DNA from: Prevotella intermedia ATCC 25611 = DSM 20706
GTDB taxonomy: Bacteria > Bacteroidota > Bacteroidia > Bacteroidales > Bacteroidaceae
Assembly (NCBI RefSeq): GCF_001953955.1
Contig: NZ_CP019300.1
Coordinates: forward strand, 1,426,001-1,490,000
Direction: 5' to 3'
DNA: 64,000 nt
The position numbers were made by a program, and so were the translations under genes. Within the stretch, counting starts at the first letter, position 1. Each line of letters opens with the position of its first letter. The notes beneath the pieces are model-generated. The model did no database searches. It was not told where the DNA came from and saw only the letters and a list, made by a program, of their open reading frames with translations. This document shows positions 27,058 through 35,727 of this stretch, in pieces.

Positions 27058-28174
27058 GCTTCAATGTACCGACAACGCAAGTAATGCACGAACAGGTTTA
27101 ATAACTACAGACCACGGACAAATAAAGACACCCATCTTTATGCCCGTTGGTACTGCAGGCACGGTTAAAGGAGTTCATTTCTCTGAACTTGTTGAACAAG
27201 TCAAGGCGCAAATCATACTTGGCAACACCTACCATCTGTATTTGCGTCCTGGATTAGAAGTATTGAAAGCTGCTGGCGGATTGCACAAATTCAATGGTTG
27301 GAATCGTCCGATACTAACGGACTCTGGTGGCTTTCAAGTGTTTTCATTAACAGGCATTCGTAAACTTTCAGAAGAAGGCTGCCAATTTAGAAGCCATATC
27401 GACGGTTCCAAGCATATATTCACACCTGAAAACGTTATGGACACACAGCGTATTATAGGTGCTGACATTATAATGGCTTTCGACGAATGTCCTCCAGGCA
27501 ATAGCGATTACGCATATTCAAAGCGTAGTCTGGGCTTAACACAACGTTGGTTAGACCGTTGTATCAAGCGTTTCAACGAAACAGAACCGTTATATGGATA
27601 CAAACAAAGCCTCTTCCCTATTGTTCAAGGGTGTACTTACAAAGACTTACGAACAGAAGCTGCAAAATTTGTAGCTGACAAAGGGGCTGACGGAAATGCT
27701 ATTGGCGGACTTGCAGTGGGCGAACCTACCGAGGTAATGTATGAAATGATAGAAGTTGTAAACGATATTCTACCGAAAGACAAGCCTCGCTATTTAATGG
27801 GAGTAGGTACTCCACAAAACATTCTCGAAGGAATTGAACGCGGTGTAGATATGTTCGATTGTGTCATGCCAACCAGAAATGGGCGCAATGCAATGCTTTT
27901 CACCTACGAGGGTACAATGAATATGCGCAATAAGAAATGGGAAAACGATTTCTCGTCAGTAGATGCCGATGGCTGCGACATTGATGTAATAACATCGAAA
28001 GCCTATTTACATCATCTATTTAAAGCTGGCGAGTTACTCGCAATGCAAATTGCAAGTATTCACAACATTGCCTTTTATCTTCGTCTGGTTACCGATGCAC
28101 GTGCCCATATAGAAAAAGGAGACTTCACACAATGGAAATCCTCTATCATTGAAAAGTTAGGACGACGCTTATAA
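27047..28174 (+). CDS. tgt: Queuine tRNA-ribosyltransferase
   Basis: The 375-residue TGT has the catalytic segments LTDSGGFQVFSL and VMPTRNGRNAM and a DMFDCV aspartate. It exchanges guanine-34 for preQ1 in tRNAs with GUN anticodons. The usual C-terminal zinc site C-x-C-x2-C ... H is incomplete: only the first Cys (DADGCDIDVITS) and the final His (ASIHN) remain. Bacteroidetes TGTs are recalled to share this loss. It overlaps the end of lon and is 9 nt from the LptF/G gene. Confidence 0.93.
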   Translation: MTFELQCTDNASNARTGLITTDHGQIKTPIFMPVGTAGTVKGVHFSELVEQVKAQIILGNTYHLYLRPGLEVLKAAGGLHKFNGWNRPILTDSGGFQVFSLTGIRKLSEEGCQFRSHIDGSKHIFTPENVMDTQRIIGADIIMAFDECPPGNSDYAYSKRSLGLTQRWLDRCIKRFNETEPLYGYKQSLFPIVQGCTYKDLRTEAAKFVADKGADGNAIGGLAVGEPTEVMYEMIEVVNDILPKDKPRYLMGVGTPQNILEGIERGVDMFDCVMPTRNGRNAMLFTYEGTMNMRNKKWENDFSSVDADGCDIDVITSKAYLHHLFKAGELLAMQIASIHNIAFYLRLVTDARAHIEKGDFTQWKSSIIEKLGRRL

Positions 28175-28183
28175 TAGTATTAG

Positions 28184-29410
28184 ATGAGAAATCAATTCAA
28201 CAAGATAATAAACATTGCAGCCAATAAGTTGGAGAACTTAAAACATCTCCAACTTACAACAACTGCAATCAATGCTTTGAAATGGTTAAGAAATCATCTG
28301 CCTTTTCTTCACCCAAAATATCTTGTTGGCTTATTAGATTGGTACATCATCAAGAAGTTTATAGGAACTTACATATTTTCGATAATTCTCATTATCTCTA
28401 TTGCAATAATATTCGACTTTAACGAGAACTTATCGAAACTTACCGAATACCAAGCTCCGTGGCGTGCCATCATCTTCGATTACTATGCAAACTTCGTTCC
28501 ATACTATTCCAATCTCTTCTCTCCCCTATTTGTTTTCATCGCCGTAATATTCTTCACATCGAAGTTAGCAGGCAACTCGGAAATCATTTCCATGCTTGCA
28601 GCGGGCGTTTCGTTTAACCGTCTGATGCGTCCCTATATGATTTCGTGTGTACTGATAGCTGGTTTAACTTACTATTTAAATAGTTTTGTTATACCACACG
28701 GAACTGTAATACGCTTAAATTTCAAGTCCCTCTATCTTAATTCCAAAAAGAATACAGCTGCCGAAAATGTGCAATTAAAGGTCGCTGAGAACACTGTGGC
28801 TTACATACAGAACTATGACGACAAATACAAACGAGGCTATGGATTTTCGTTAGACAAATTCGATGGCAACAAACTTATAGACCATTTAACAGCAAGCGAG
28901 ATACAATACGATACCATTGCCGATGCAAAGTATCATTGGAAAATATCGAATTGGAAAATCAGAAAGCTGAAAGGGCTGAAAGAACACATTACAACAGGGG
29001 CTGAAATGGACACCGTTATAATGATGGAACCTACCGATTTGGTTTATTCAAAAGGGCAACAAGAAACATTTACATCGCCCGAATTGCTTGACTACATTTC
29101 CAAACAAACCAGTAGAGGCTCTAAAAATGTAGTACAATACGAGGTAGAATACCACAAGCGCATAGCAATGTCGTTCTCATCGTTCGTTCTAACCATTATA
29201 GGTTTATCGCTATCATCGCGCAAACGAAAAGGTGGAATGGGAATGTATCTTGGCATTGGTCTTGCATTAAGTGTGAGTTACATTCTTTTGCAAACCGTTT
29301 CGTCCACTTTTGCCATCAACGCAAACACCCCACCTATATTGGCAGCGTGGATTCCAAATATAATTTTTGCAGCGATAGCATACTTCTGCTACCGCCACGC
29401 ACCTAATTAA
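28184..29410 (+). CDS. LptF/LptG family LPS-export permease
   Basis: The 408-residue protein has an unusually long N-terminal extension (about 50 residues) before WYIIKKFIGTYIFS, the start of the YjgP/YjgQ permease domain. Three helices precede a periplasmic beta-jellyroll (about 170-300) and three follow at the C-terminus. The family forms the inner-membrane part of the Lpt system moving LPS to the cell surface. Whether this is F or G cannot be decided alone. Confidence 0.88.
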   Translation: MRNQFNKIINIAANKLENLKHLQLTTTAINALKWLRNHLPFLHPKYLVGLLDWYIIKKFIGTYIFSIILIISIAIIFDFNENLSKLTEYQAPWRAIIFDYYANFVPYYSNLFSPLFVFIAVIFFTSKLAGNSEIISMLAAGVSFNRLMRPYMISCVLIAGLTYYLNSFVIPHGTVIRLNFKSLYLNSKKNTAAENVQLKVAENTVAYIQNYDDKYKRGYGFSLDKFDGNKLIDHLTASEIQYDTIADAKYHWKISNWKIRKLKGLKEHITTGAEMDTVIMMEPTDLVYSKGQQETFTSPELLDYISKQTSRGSKNVVQYEVEYHKRIAMSFSSFVLTIIGLSLSSRKRKGGMGMYLGIGLALSVSYILLQTVSSTFAINANTPPILAAWIPNIIFAAIAYFCYRHAPN

Positions 29411-29466
29411 TAAATAAAGAAATAGTTAAAGAACACCCTTTGCGAGAAGGGTAAAAACAAAATAAT

Positions 29467-31206
29467 ATGGATTTTGAAAGTTTAGATTTAAATGACGATA
29501 TACTCGATGCGCTTTACGATATGCGCTTCGAGCAATGCACACCTGTTCAGGAAAAATGTATTCCAGAAATATTAAAAGGTAAAGATATTTTGGGAGTAGC
29601 GCAAACAGGAACAGGCAAAACTGCCGCATACTTGCTTCCCGTACTCTCGAAACTTGCCGATGGAGGCTATCCTGAAGATGCTATAAACTGTTTGATTATG
29701 TCGCCAACCCGCGAATTAGCCCAGCAAATAGACCAAGCTTTCCAAGGCTTTTCATACTATCTGAATGGTGTTTCGTGCGTTGCTGTTTATGGTGGAAACG
29801 ACGGAAACCGCTACGATCAAGAGATTAAAAGCCTGTCGTTGGGTGCTGATGTGATTATCGCTACCCCAGGACGCTTCATCTCACACATATCTTTAGGAAA
29901 TGTAGACCTTTCCAAACTCAGTTTCTTCATACTCGATGAGGCAGACAGAATGTTGGATATGGGATTCGCAGACGATATTCTAACCATTCAGAAAAAACTT
30001 CCTAAAACCTGCCAGACTATCATGTTCTCGGCAACAATGCCGCAGAAGATAGAAGAGCTTGCACAGACTTTGCTCAACAATCCTTCTGTCATTAAGCTTG
30101 CAGTCAGCAAGCCTGCCGAGAAAATATGCCAAATAGCATACGTCTGCCACGAGACCCAGAAGATGGAAATCGTGAAAGACATCTTCAAGTCGGGCAATCT
30201 TCAACGTGTCATAATCTTCTCTGGCTCAAAGCAAAAAGTAAAGCAAATAGCTTTATCGCTCAATCAGAAGAAGATAAATTGTGGCCAGATGCACTCCGAT
30301 TTAGACCAAGTGCAACGCGACGAAATGATGTTCAAGTTCAAGAGCGGACAGATTGATGTGCTTGTAGCTACCGATATTTTGGCAAGAGGAATTGACATTG
30401 ACGATATTACAATGGTTATCAACTACGACGTGCCACACGATGCAGAAGATTATGTACACCGAATTGGACGTACAGCACGTGCTGACCGCGACGGAGTAGC
30501 TATAACCTTCGTAAGCGAAGACGACATTTACTACTTCCAGCAAATAGAGAAATTCTTGGATAAAGAAGTAGAAAAAGTTCCATTGCCAGAGGGAATGGGC
30601 GAAGCTCCCGAGTATAAAAGTACAGGAAAACCAAGAAGAAGCACAAGTGCAAAAGCACGTCGCAGAAAAGACCGCGACCAGCAAAGCCATAAAGACAAGA
30701 AGACTCGCAACAACAAAAAGAGCAATCGCCAACAGCCTGCTAACAAGGACTTTGCAGACAAAGAGCCTAAAAACACCACTGCACAGGGCAGCGAAGAGAA
30801 AAAGCAGGATAGGGAAAAGTCAAGCAAAAACAACCGTCGCAACAGAAAGCCTTCTGCAACTGAAATAGAAGACAAACAAAACAGAGGTCAGAATAAGAAG
30901 GCGGAAGAAACCAACAAGGCTGACCAAAAGCAAAGAAACAACAGGAACGCCAAGTCTACAAGTGGCAAAAAGGAGGGAAATGAGCAGCAGCGCAAGAACG
31001 CAAATCAAACTGCCGAAGCCAAATCCACTAAGTCCAATAAAAAAAGAAATAAGAAAAAGCAACGCCCAATAGAGGAAAACAAACCTCGAAAGAGCACAAA
31101 ATACGATATTAAAGACAATATGTCGGCAGCAAGAAATTCAGAAAGCGGACTTAAATCGTTAATAAAGAAACCTTTAAAATGGTTGAGCAAGTTCGGTAAA
31201 AAGTAA
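29467..31206 (+). CDS. DEAD-box RNA helicase with long basic tail
   Basis: The 579-residue protein has a Q-motif near 26, motif I AQTGTGKT at 45-52, PTRELAQQ, DEADRMLDMGF, SATM and HRIGRTAR, a complete SF2 helicase core to about residue 375. The remaining 200 residues are low-complexity and rich in Lys, Asn, Gln and Arg (for example KDKKTRNNKKSNRQQPANK), probably a disordered RNA-binding tail. Such enzymes unwind RNA during ribosome assembly or cold adaptation. Confidence 0.93.
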   Translation: MDFESLDLNDDILDALYDMRFEQCTPVQEKCIPEILKGKDILGVAQTGTGKTAAYLLPVLSKLADGGYPEDAINCLIMSPTRELAQQIDQAFQGFSYYLNGVSCVAVYGGNDGNRYDQEIKSLSLGADVIIATPGRFISHISLGNVDLSKLSFFILDEADRMLDMGFADDILTIQKKLPKTCQTIMFSATMPQKIEELAQTLLNNPSVIKLAVSKPAEKICQIAYVCHETQKMEIVKDIFKSGNLQRVIIFSGSKQKVKQIALSLNQKKINCGQMHSDLDQVQRDEMMFKFKSGQIDVLVATDILARGIDIDDITMVINYDVPHDAEDYVHRIGRTARADRDGVAITFVSEDDIYYFQQIEKFLDKEVEKVPLPEGMGEAPEYKSTGKPRRSTSAKARRRKDRDQQSHKDKKTRNNKKSNRQQPANKDFADKEPKNTTAQGSEEKKQDREKSSKNNRRNRKPSATEIEDKQNRGQNKKAEETNKADQKQRNNRNAKSTSGKKEGNEQQRKNANQTAEAKSTKSNKKRNKKKQRPIEENKPRKSTKYDIKDNMSAARNSESGLKSLIKKPLKWLSKFGKK

Positions 31207-31278
31207 ACAATGTTTTTGCATAATATTGTTGAAAACAAGTAAAACGCACTTACTCAAAACCTCAATATTTACCGAATA

Positions 31279-31327
31279 GCCTCTATTTACTTTGCAAGCA
31301 AATCGCAAAGTGAATAGAGGCATTTTT
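31279..31327 (+). terminator. Rho-independent terminator after helicase
   Basis: A 17-nt stem (31279-31295 with 31305-31321, GCCTCTATTTACTTTGC) is followed by ATTTTTTG. Confidence 0.88.
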
Positions 31328-31402
31328 TGTATCCTCTCATTTCAACACAAAACCTTAACAAACTTTAAAGAGCCTAATTTATTGTAAGTGGGCTTTTTTT
31401 CG

Positions 31403-31410
31403 TATTTTTG
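31403..31410 (+). promoter_or_regulatory. -7 box of decarboxylase operon
   Basis: TATTTTTG, 64 nt before the ATG at 31475. An ATTG lies upstream at a short 18-nt spacing (31381-31384). Confidence 0.45.
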
Positions 31411-31474
31411 CATCGAAATGGCGGAATTACAAGTCCGTCATACTAATTAGAAATTTACAAGAAATAAATACATT

Positions 31475-33040
31475 ATGAGTAAACAAACAGAAAAAATCAA
31501 GGAACTCGTAGCCAAAAGAGAGCAAGCTCGCTTAGGTGGTGGCGAAAAAGCTATCGAGAAGCAACACGCTCGTGGTAAATATACTGCACGCGAGCGCATT
31601 GAGATGTTGATAGACAAAGGTAGCTTTGAAGAATACGATATGTTCAAACTTCACCGTTGCCATAACTTTGGAATGGAGAAGAAACAATACTTTGGCGATG
31701 GCGTAGTAGCTGGTTCAGCAACTATCGACAGTCGCCTTGTTTACGTTTACGCACAAGACTTTACCGTTAATGGCGGTTCTTTGTCAGAAACAATGGCACA
31801 GAAGATTTGCAAGATTATGGATATGGCTATGACAAATGGTGCTCCTGTAATCTGTATGAACGACTCTGGTGGTGCACGTATTCAGGAAGGTATCACATCT
31901 TTGGCAGGTTACGCCGAAATCTTCGAGCGCAATATTCTCGCTTCTGGTGTTATTCCACAAATTTCAAGCATTCTTGGTCCTTGTGCTGGTGGTGCTGTTT
32001 ACTCTCCTGCCCTCACCGATTTCATCATTATGAAAGAGGACACAAGCTATATGTTCCTTACAGGACCGAAGGTTGTTAAGACCGTAACGGGAGAAGACAT
32101 TGACGCTGAAGGACTTGGCGGTGCAAGCGTACACGCTACAAAGAGCGGTGTTACAGGTTTCACGGCAAAGACAGAAGAAGAGGCAATGGACATTATTAAG
32201 ACCCTGCTTTCTTACATTCCTTCCAACAACCGTGAAGAAGCTCCACGCGTAGAATGCACCGACCCTATCGACCGCAAGGAAGATTTGTTGAACGAAATCA
32301 TACCTGACGACCCTAATCAGGCATACGATATGTATAAGGTGATTAAGGCTGTAACCGACAACGGAGAGTTCTTCGAGGTGCAACCTAAGTTCGCAAAGAA
32401 CATTATCACAGGTTTTGCACGCTTCAACGGTCAGAGTGTAGGTATCGTAGCCAACCAACCATCTGCCTATGCAGGTGTTCTCGATGCCAATGCCAGCCGT
32501 AAGGGCGCACGCTTCGTACGTTTCTGCGATGCTTTCAATATTCCTATCGTTTCGCTTGTAGACGTTCCGGGCTTCCTCCCAGGTACTGGTCAGGAATACA
32601 ATGCTGTTATTTTACACGGTGCCCAGTTGCTTTACGCTTACGGCGAAGCTACCGTTCCAAAGATTACCATTACACTTCGCAAGAGCTATGGTGGTTCTCA
32701 CATCGTTATGGGCTGCAAGCAATTGCGCTCAGACCTTAACTATGCTTGGCCAAGTTCGGAAATTGCCGTTATGGGTGCATCGGGTGCAGTTGCCGTACTT
32801 TGCGGAAAAGAAGCGAAGGAAGTCAAGGAAGCTGGTGGCGATGTTAAACAATTCCTTGCCGAGAAAGAAGAAGAATACACAGAAAAGTTTGCAAATCCAT
32901 ATCAGGCAGCTCAATATGGCTACATCGACGATGTAATCGAGCCACGCAACACACGTTTCCGCATCTGCCGTGGTCTTGCACAGTTAGCAAACAAGAAGCA
33001 AGACTTACCAGCCAAGAAGCATGGTTGTATGCCAATGTAA
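31475..33040 (+). CDS. mmdA: Acyl-CoA carboxyltransferase subunit (methylmalonyl-CoA decarboxylase alpha / propionyl-CoA carboxylase beta)
   Basis: The 521-residue protein has two crotonase-type carboxyltransferase halves. The acyl-CoA pocket is marked by NDSGGARIQEG and LGPCAGGAVYSPALTDF, and the carboxybiotin side by VDVPGFLPGTGQE and KSYGGSHIVMG. It transfers CO2 between biotin and a short acyl-CoA. In succinate/propionate-forming Bacteroidetes this subunit works in methylmalonyl-CoA decarboxylation. A small protein and a biotin carrier gene follow. No biotin carboxylase is adjacent, favouring the decarboxylase reading. Confidence 0.9.
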   Translation: MSKQTEKIKELVAKREQARLGGGEKAIEKQHARGKYTARERIEMLIDKGSFEEYDMFKLHRCHNFGMEKKQYFGDGVVAGSATIDSRLVYVYAQDFTVNGGSLSETMAQKICKIMDMAMTNGAPVICMNDSGGARIQEGITSLAGYAEIFERNILASGVIPQISSILGPCAGGAVYSPALTDFIIMKEDTSYMFLTGPKVVKTVTGEDIDAEGLGGASVHATKSGVTGFTAKTEEEAMDIIKTLLSYIPSNNREEAPRVECTDPIDRKEDLLNEIIPDDPNQAYDMYKVIKAVTDNGEFFEVQPKFAKNIITGFARFNGQSVGIVANQPSAYAGVLDANASRKGARFVRFCDAFNIPIVSLVDVPGFLPGTGQEYNAVILHGAQLLYAYGEATVPKITITLRKSYGGSHIVMGCKQLRSDLNYAWPSSEIAVMGASGAVAVLCGKEAKEVKEAGGDVKQFLAEKEEEYTEKFANPYQAAQYGYIDDVIEPRNTRFRICRGLAQLANKKQDLPAKKHGCMPM

Positions 33041-33072
33041 TTGCAAGTTTCCTTTATAAAAAACATCTGTAA

Positions 33073-33222
33073 ATGAACAATAATATATATGCTGCAATTG
33101 CCATGGCACTCTATGAGTATGCAGGCAATAACGTTCACGATGTAGAATCTGGCATCATCACAATAAAGCCAAAGCAGACAATGTGGAATGCCAAGTTCGA
33201 GATTATGACAAAGAAACCATAA
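33073..33222 (+). CDS. Small OadG-tail-like protein in decarboxylase operon
   Basis: This is a 49-residue frame (MNNNIYAAIAMALYEYAGNN, ending FEIMTKKP) with ATG at 33073. It lies 32 nt after mmdA and 6 nt before the biotin carrier. The AAIAMALYEY and ITIKP segments resemble the C-terminal part of gamma/OadG-type proteins found at this place in Bacteroidales operons, but the usual N-terminal membrane helix is missing. Operon position supports it as real. A role in holding the complex together is inferred. Confidence 0.6.
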   Translation: MNNNIYAAIAMALYEYAGNNVHDVESGIITIKPKQTMWNAKFEIMTKKP

Positions 33223-33228
33223 GACAAA

Positions 33229-33657
33229 ATGAAAGAATTTAAATATACGATTGACGGCAAAGAATATAATGTCGTTATAAACAGCATTGGCGACGACAAC
33301 GTTGCTGACATCACGGTGAATGGTGAGGAATATAAGGTTCAGATGGAAGCACCTGCTGAGCCAGAAAAGAAGAAGGTAGAATTAGGCAAACCCGTTGCTG
33401 AAAGCGAGACTGAAGGCGCATCAGCACCAGCAAACTTCAATGCTTCAAATGCCATAAAGGCTCCGCTTCCAGGCACTATTACTTCAATAGAAGTTGCAGT
33501 AGGCCAAGAAGTTAAGGCAGGCGATACAGTTCTCGTGCTCGAAGCTATGAAGATGCAAAACAGCATCGAAGCTGAAAAGGACGGTAAAGTTACAGCCATC
33601 GTCGTAAAAGTTGGTCAAGCTGTACTCGAAGACGAAGCATTGGTAGTAATAGAGTAA
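33229..33657 (+). CDS. mmdC: Biotin carboxyl carrier protein of decarboxylase
   Basis: The 142-residue protein has an N-terminal beta module (1-40), a flexible Ala/Glu/Pro-rich linker (41-72) and a C-terminal biotinyl domain with EAMKM at 105-109 (biotinylated Lys108). It shuttles carboxybiotin between the carboxyltransferase encoded upstream and its partner subunit. The sodium-pumping beta subunit that often follows in this operon type is absent; a perfect terminator comes instead. Confidence 0.92.
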   Translation: MKEFKYTIDGKEYNVVINSIGDDNVADITVNGEEYKVQMEAPAEPEKKKVELGKPVAESETEGASAPANFNASNAIKAPLPGTITSIEVAVGQEVKAGDTVLVLEAMKMQNSIEAEKDGKVTAIVVKVGQAVLEDEALVVIE

Positions 33658-33709
33658 GCCAACAAGAATATACACGCTTTCTGTTTGACAGACAGCGCAT
33701 ACTATAACG

Positions 33710-33756
33710 AAATCCATTCATAACACTTTAAAAGTGTTATGAATGGATTTTTGTTT
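33710..33756 (+). terminator. Rho-independent terminator of decarboxylase operon
   Basis: An uninterrupted 20-bp stem (33710-33729 with 33731-33750) ends in TTTGTTT. Being symmetrical it may act in both directions. Confidence 0.88.
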
Positions 33757-33876
33757 ATAAAACAGCAGCGGAGGTCAGCACAGACACATTCTTCCTTCCA
33801 AATAGAAAATACTTTTCGCTTCCCTACTCCATTTCTCTCCACATGCCTTTATTTCGATAAAAAAGCACCCGAAAAG

Positions 33877-34064
33877 TGTAAATATTTTTCACAAGCACGC
33901 CTGTTGTATAATTCTCTTGTTATCAACGCATTACAAAACCTATTGTTTTGCGTTCCAAAAGCGGCTGTTTTGCACGGTAAAAGCGTAGGTTTTGCATCGC
34001 AAAAGAGCCGCTTTCGCAACGCCAAAGCGCAGTTATCGCTTTTTAAAGAAATTATCTTTACAAA
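33877..34064 (-). repeat. Modular palindromic intergenic repeat, copy 5
   Basis: Reverse orientation with canonical word order. It is nearly identical to copies 4 and 8 in the core. It accounts for most of the gene-free region 33757-34209. Confidence 0.85.
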
Positions 34065-34209
34065 GCGAAGGATATTCTTATCATCTGGCACAAGTAATAA
34101 AAGAGAAAACAATTTGCCAAATAAAACATTACTGTCTCTGTATTTGTACACAAGTTTTACAGGCTTTTCACCATTATTATGAACACTTTAGGAAACTTTG
34201 TGTAAAATC

Positions 34210-34240
34210 CTTGCTGATAAGATATTTTTTTGTAACTTTG
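34210..34240 (+). promoter_or_regulatory. serS promoter
   Basis: CTTG (34210-34213), 19 nt, TAACTTTG (34233-34240), 34 nt before the ATG. Confidence 0.65.
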
Positions 34241-34274
34241 TTGTCAAAATAGAATATAAAATATACAAAAACGT

Positions 34275-35564
34275 ATGCTTACATTAAAGCTCATCAGTGA
34301 GGAAACTGAACGTGTAATAAAAGGTCTTGAAAAGAAGCATTTCAATAATGCCAAAGAGACCATAGAGAAGGTATTGGAATACGACAGAATGCGTCGTGAA
34401 TACCAACAAAAGCTCGATAGCAATAAGCAACAACAAAATCTTCTTTCAAAACAGATAGGTGGATTAATGAAAGAAGGCAAGAAAGACGAGGCAAACGAAA
34501 TAAAGAACAAAGTAGCTGAACTGAAAGCTGCTGATAAAGATTTGCAAACCAATATGGAGAAGGCACAAGCCGATATGACCGACTTGCTGCTCACTATCCC
34601 CAATATAGCCAATGTAGATGTACCCGAAGGTAAAGACGCTAACGACAACGTTGTAGTAAAAGAAGGTGGCGAAAAGCCAACTTTCGAGAGCGAAAAGCTT
34701 TGCCACTGGGATTTATGCGAGAAGTACAACCTCGTTGATTTCGAGCTTGGTGTTAAAATCACAGGGGCAGGTTTCCCTATTTACATAGGCAAAATGGCTC
34801 GTTTCCAACGTGCCTTGGAAGCATTCTTCCTTGAAGAAGCACGCAAAAGCGGCTACTTGGAAGTGCAGCCACCCCTACTCGTTAATCAGGCATCAGGCTT
34901 GGGAACAGGTCAGTTGCCCGACAAGGAAGGACAAATGTACCATGCGCAGGCAGACGATCTCTACTTGATTCCAACAGCAGAAGTACCTGTTACAAATATC
35001 TTCCGTGATGAAATTCTTGACGAGAAGGAGCTTCCTATCAAGCGTTGCGCTTACTCTTCATGCTTCCGTCGCGAAGCAGGAAGCTACGGAAAAGACGTGC
35101 GCGGACTCAATCGTTTACACCAATTCGACAAGGTAGAGATTGTACGCATAGACACTCCGCAGCACTCTTACCAATCATTGAACGAAATGTTGGAACACGT
35201 TGAAAATCTGTTGATAAAATTAGAACTCCCCTACCGTATTCTCCGGCTATGTGGTGGCGATATGAGCTTCACCTCTGCTATCTGCTACGACTTTGAAGTA
35301 TGGAGTGCAGCACAAGGGCGTTGGTTGGAGGTAAGCTCTGTTTCTAACTTTGAAAGCTATCAGGCAAACCGCTTACATTGTCGCTATCGCCGTGCTGAAG
35401 ACAAGAAAATAGAGCTGTGCCATACACTGAATGGCTCGGCATTGGCTTTGCCTCGTATAGTGGCAGCCATACTGGAAAACAATCAGACCCCTGAAGGAAT
35501 AAGAGTACCGAAAGTACTCGTGCCTTATTGTGGATTTGAAATGCTTGACGACCAAAACTTTTAA
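34275..35564 (+). CDS. serS: Seryl-tRNA synthetase
   Basis: The 429-residue class II synthetase has an N-terminal antiparallel coiled-coil arm (about 25-105, Lys/Gln/Glu rich) that binds the long variable arm of tRNA-Ser. The catalytic core has motif 2 CFRREAGSYGKDVRGLNRLH and motif 3 NGSALALPRIVAAILEN. Length is normal. It is monocistronic with its own promoter. Confidence 0.97.
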   Translation: MLTLKLISEETERVIKGLEKKHFNNAKETIEKVLEYDRMRREYQQKLDSNKQQQNLLSKQIGGLMKEGKKDEANEIKNKVAELKAADKDLQTNMEKAQADMTDLLLTIPNIANVDVPEGKDANDNVVVKEGGEKPTFESEKLCHWDLCEKYNLVDFELGVKITGAGFPIYIGKMARFQRALEAFFLEEARKSGYLEVQPPLLVNQASGLGTGQLPDKEGQMYHAQADDLYLIPTAEVPVTNIFRDEILDEKELPIKRCAYSSCFRREAGSYGKDVRGLNRLHQFDKVEIVRIDTPQHSYQSLNEMLEHVENLLIKLELPYRILRLCGGDMSFTSAICYDFEVWSAAQGRWLEVSSVSNFESYQANRLHCRYRRAEDKKIELCHTLNGSALALPRIVAAILENNQTPEGIRVPKVLVPYCGFEMLDDQNF

Positions 35565-35727
35565 GCATTAAGTTTTTATAGTCGCAAATATACGCTTAGC
35601 AAAAATAGATAAGAAATCAAAAGCATTATATAGGTTTAAACGAACTTGCCGATACAGCTAAACGTAAATCCTAAATACAAAAAGAGAGTATAAAATTAGA
35701 ATCTATAAATAACTTAACCTTTAAAAC

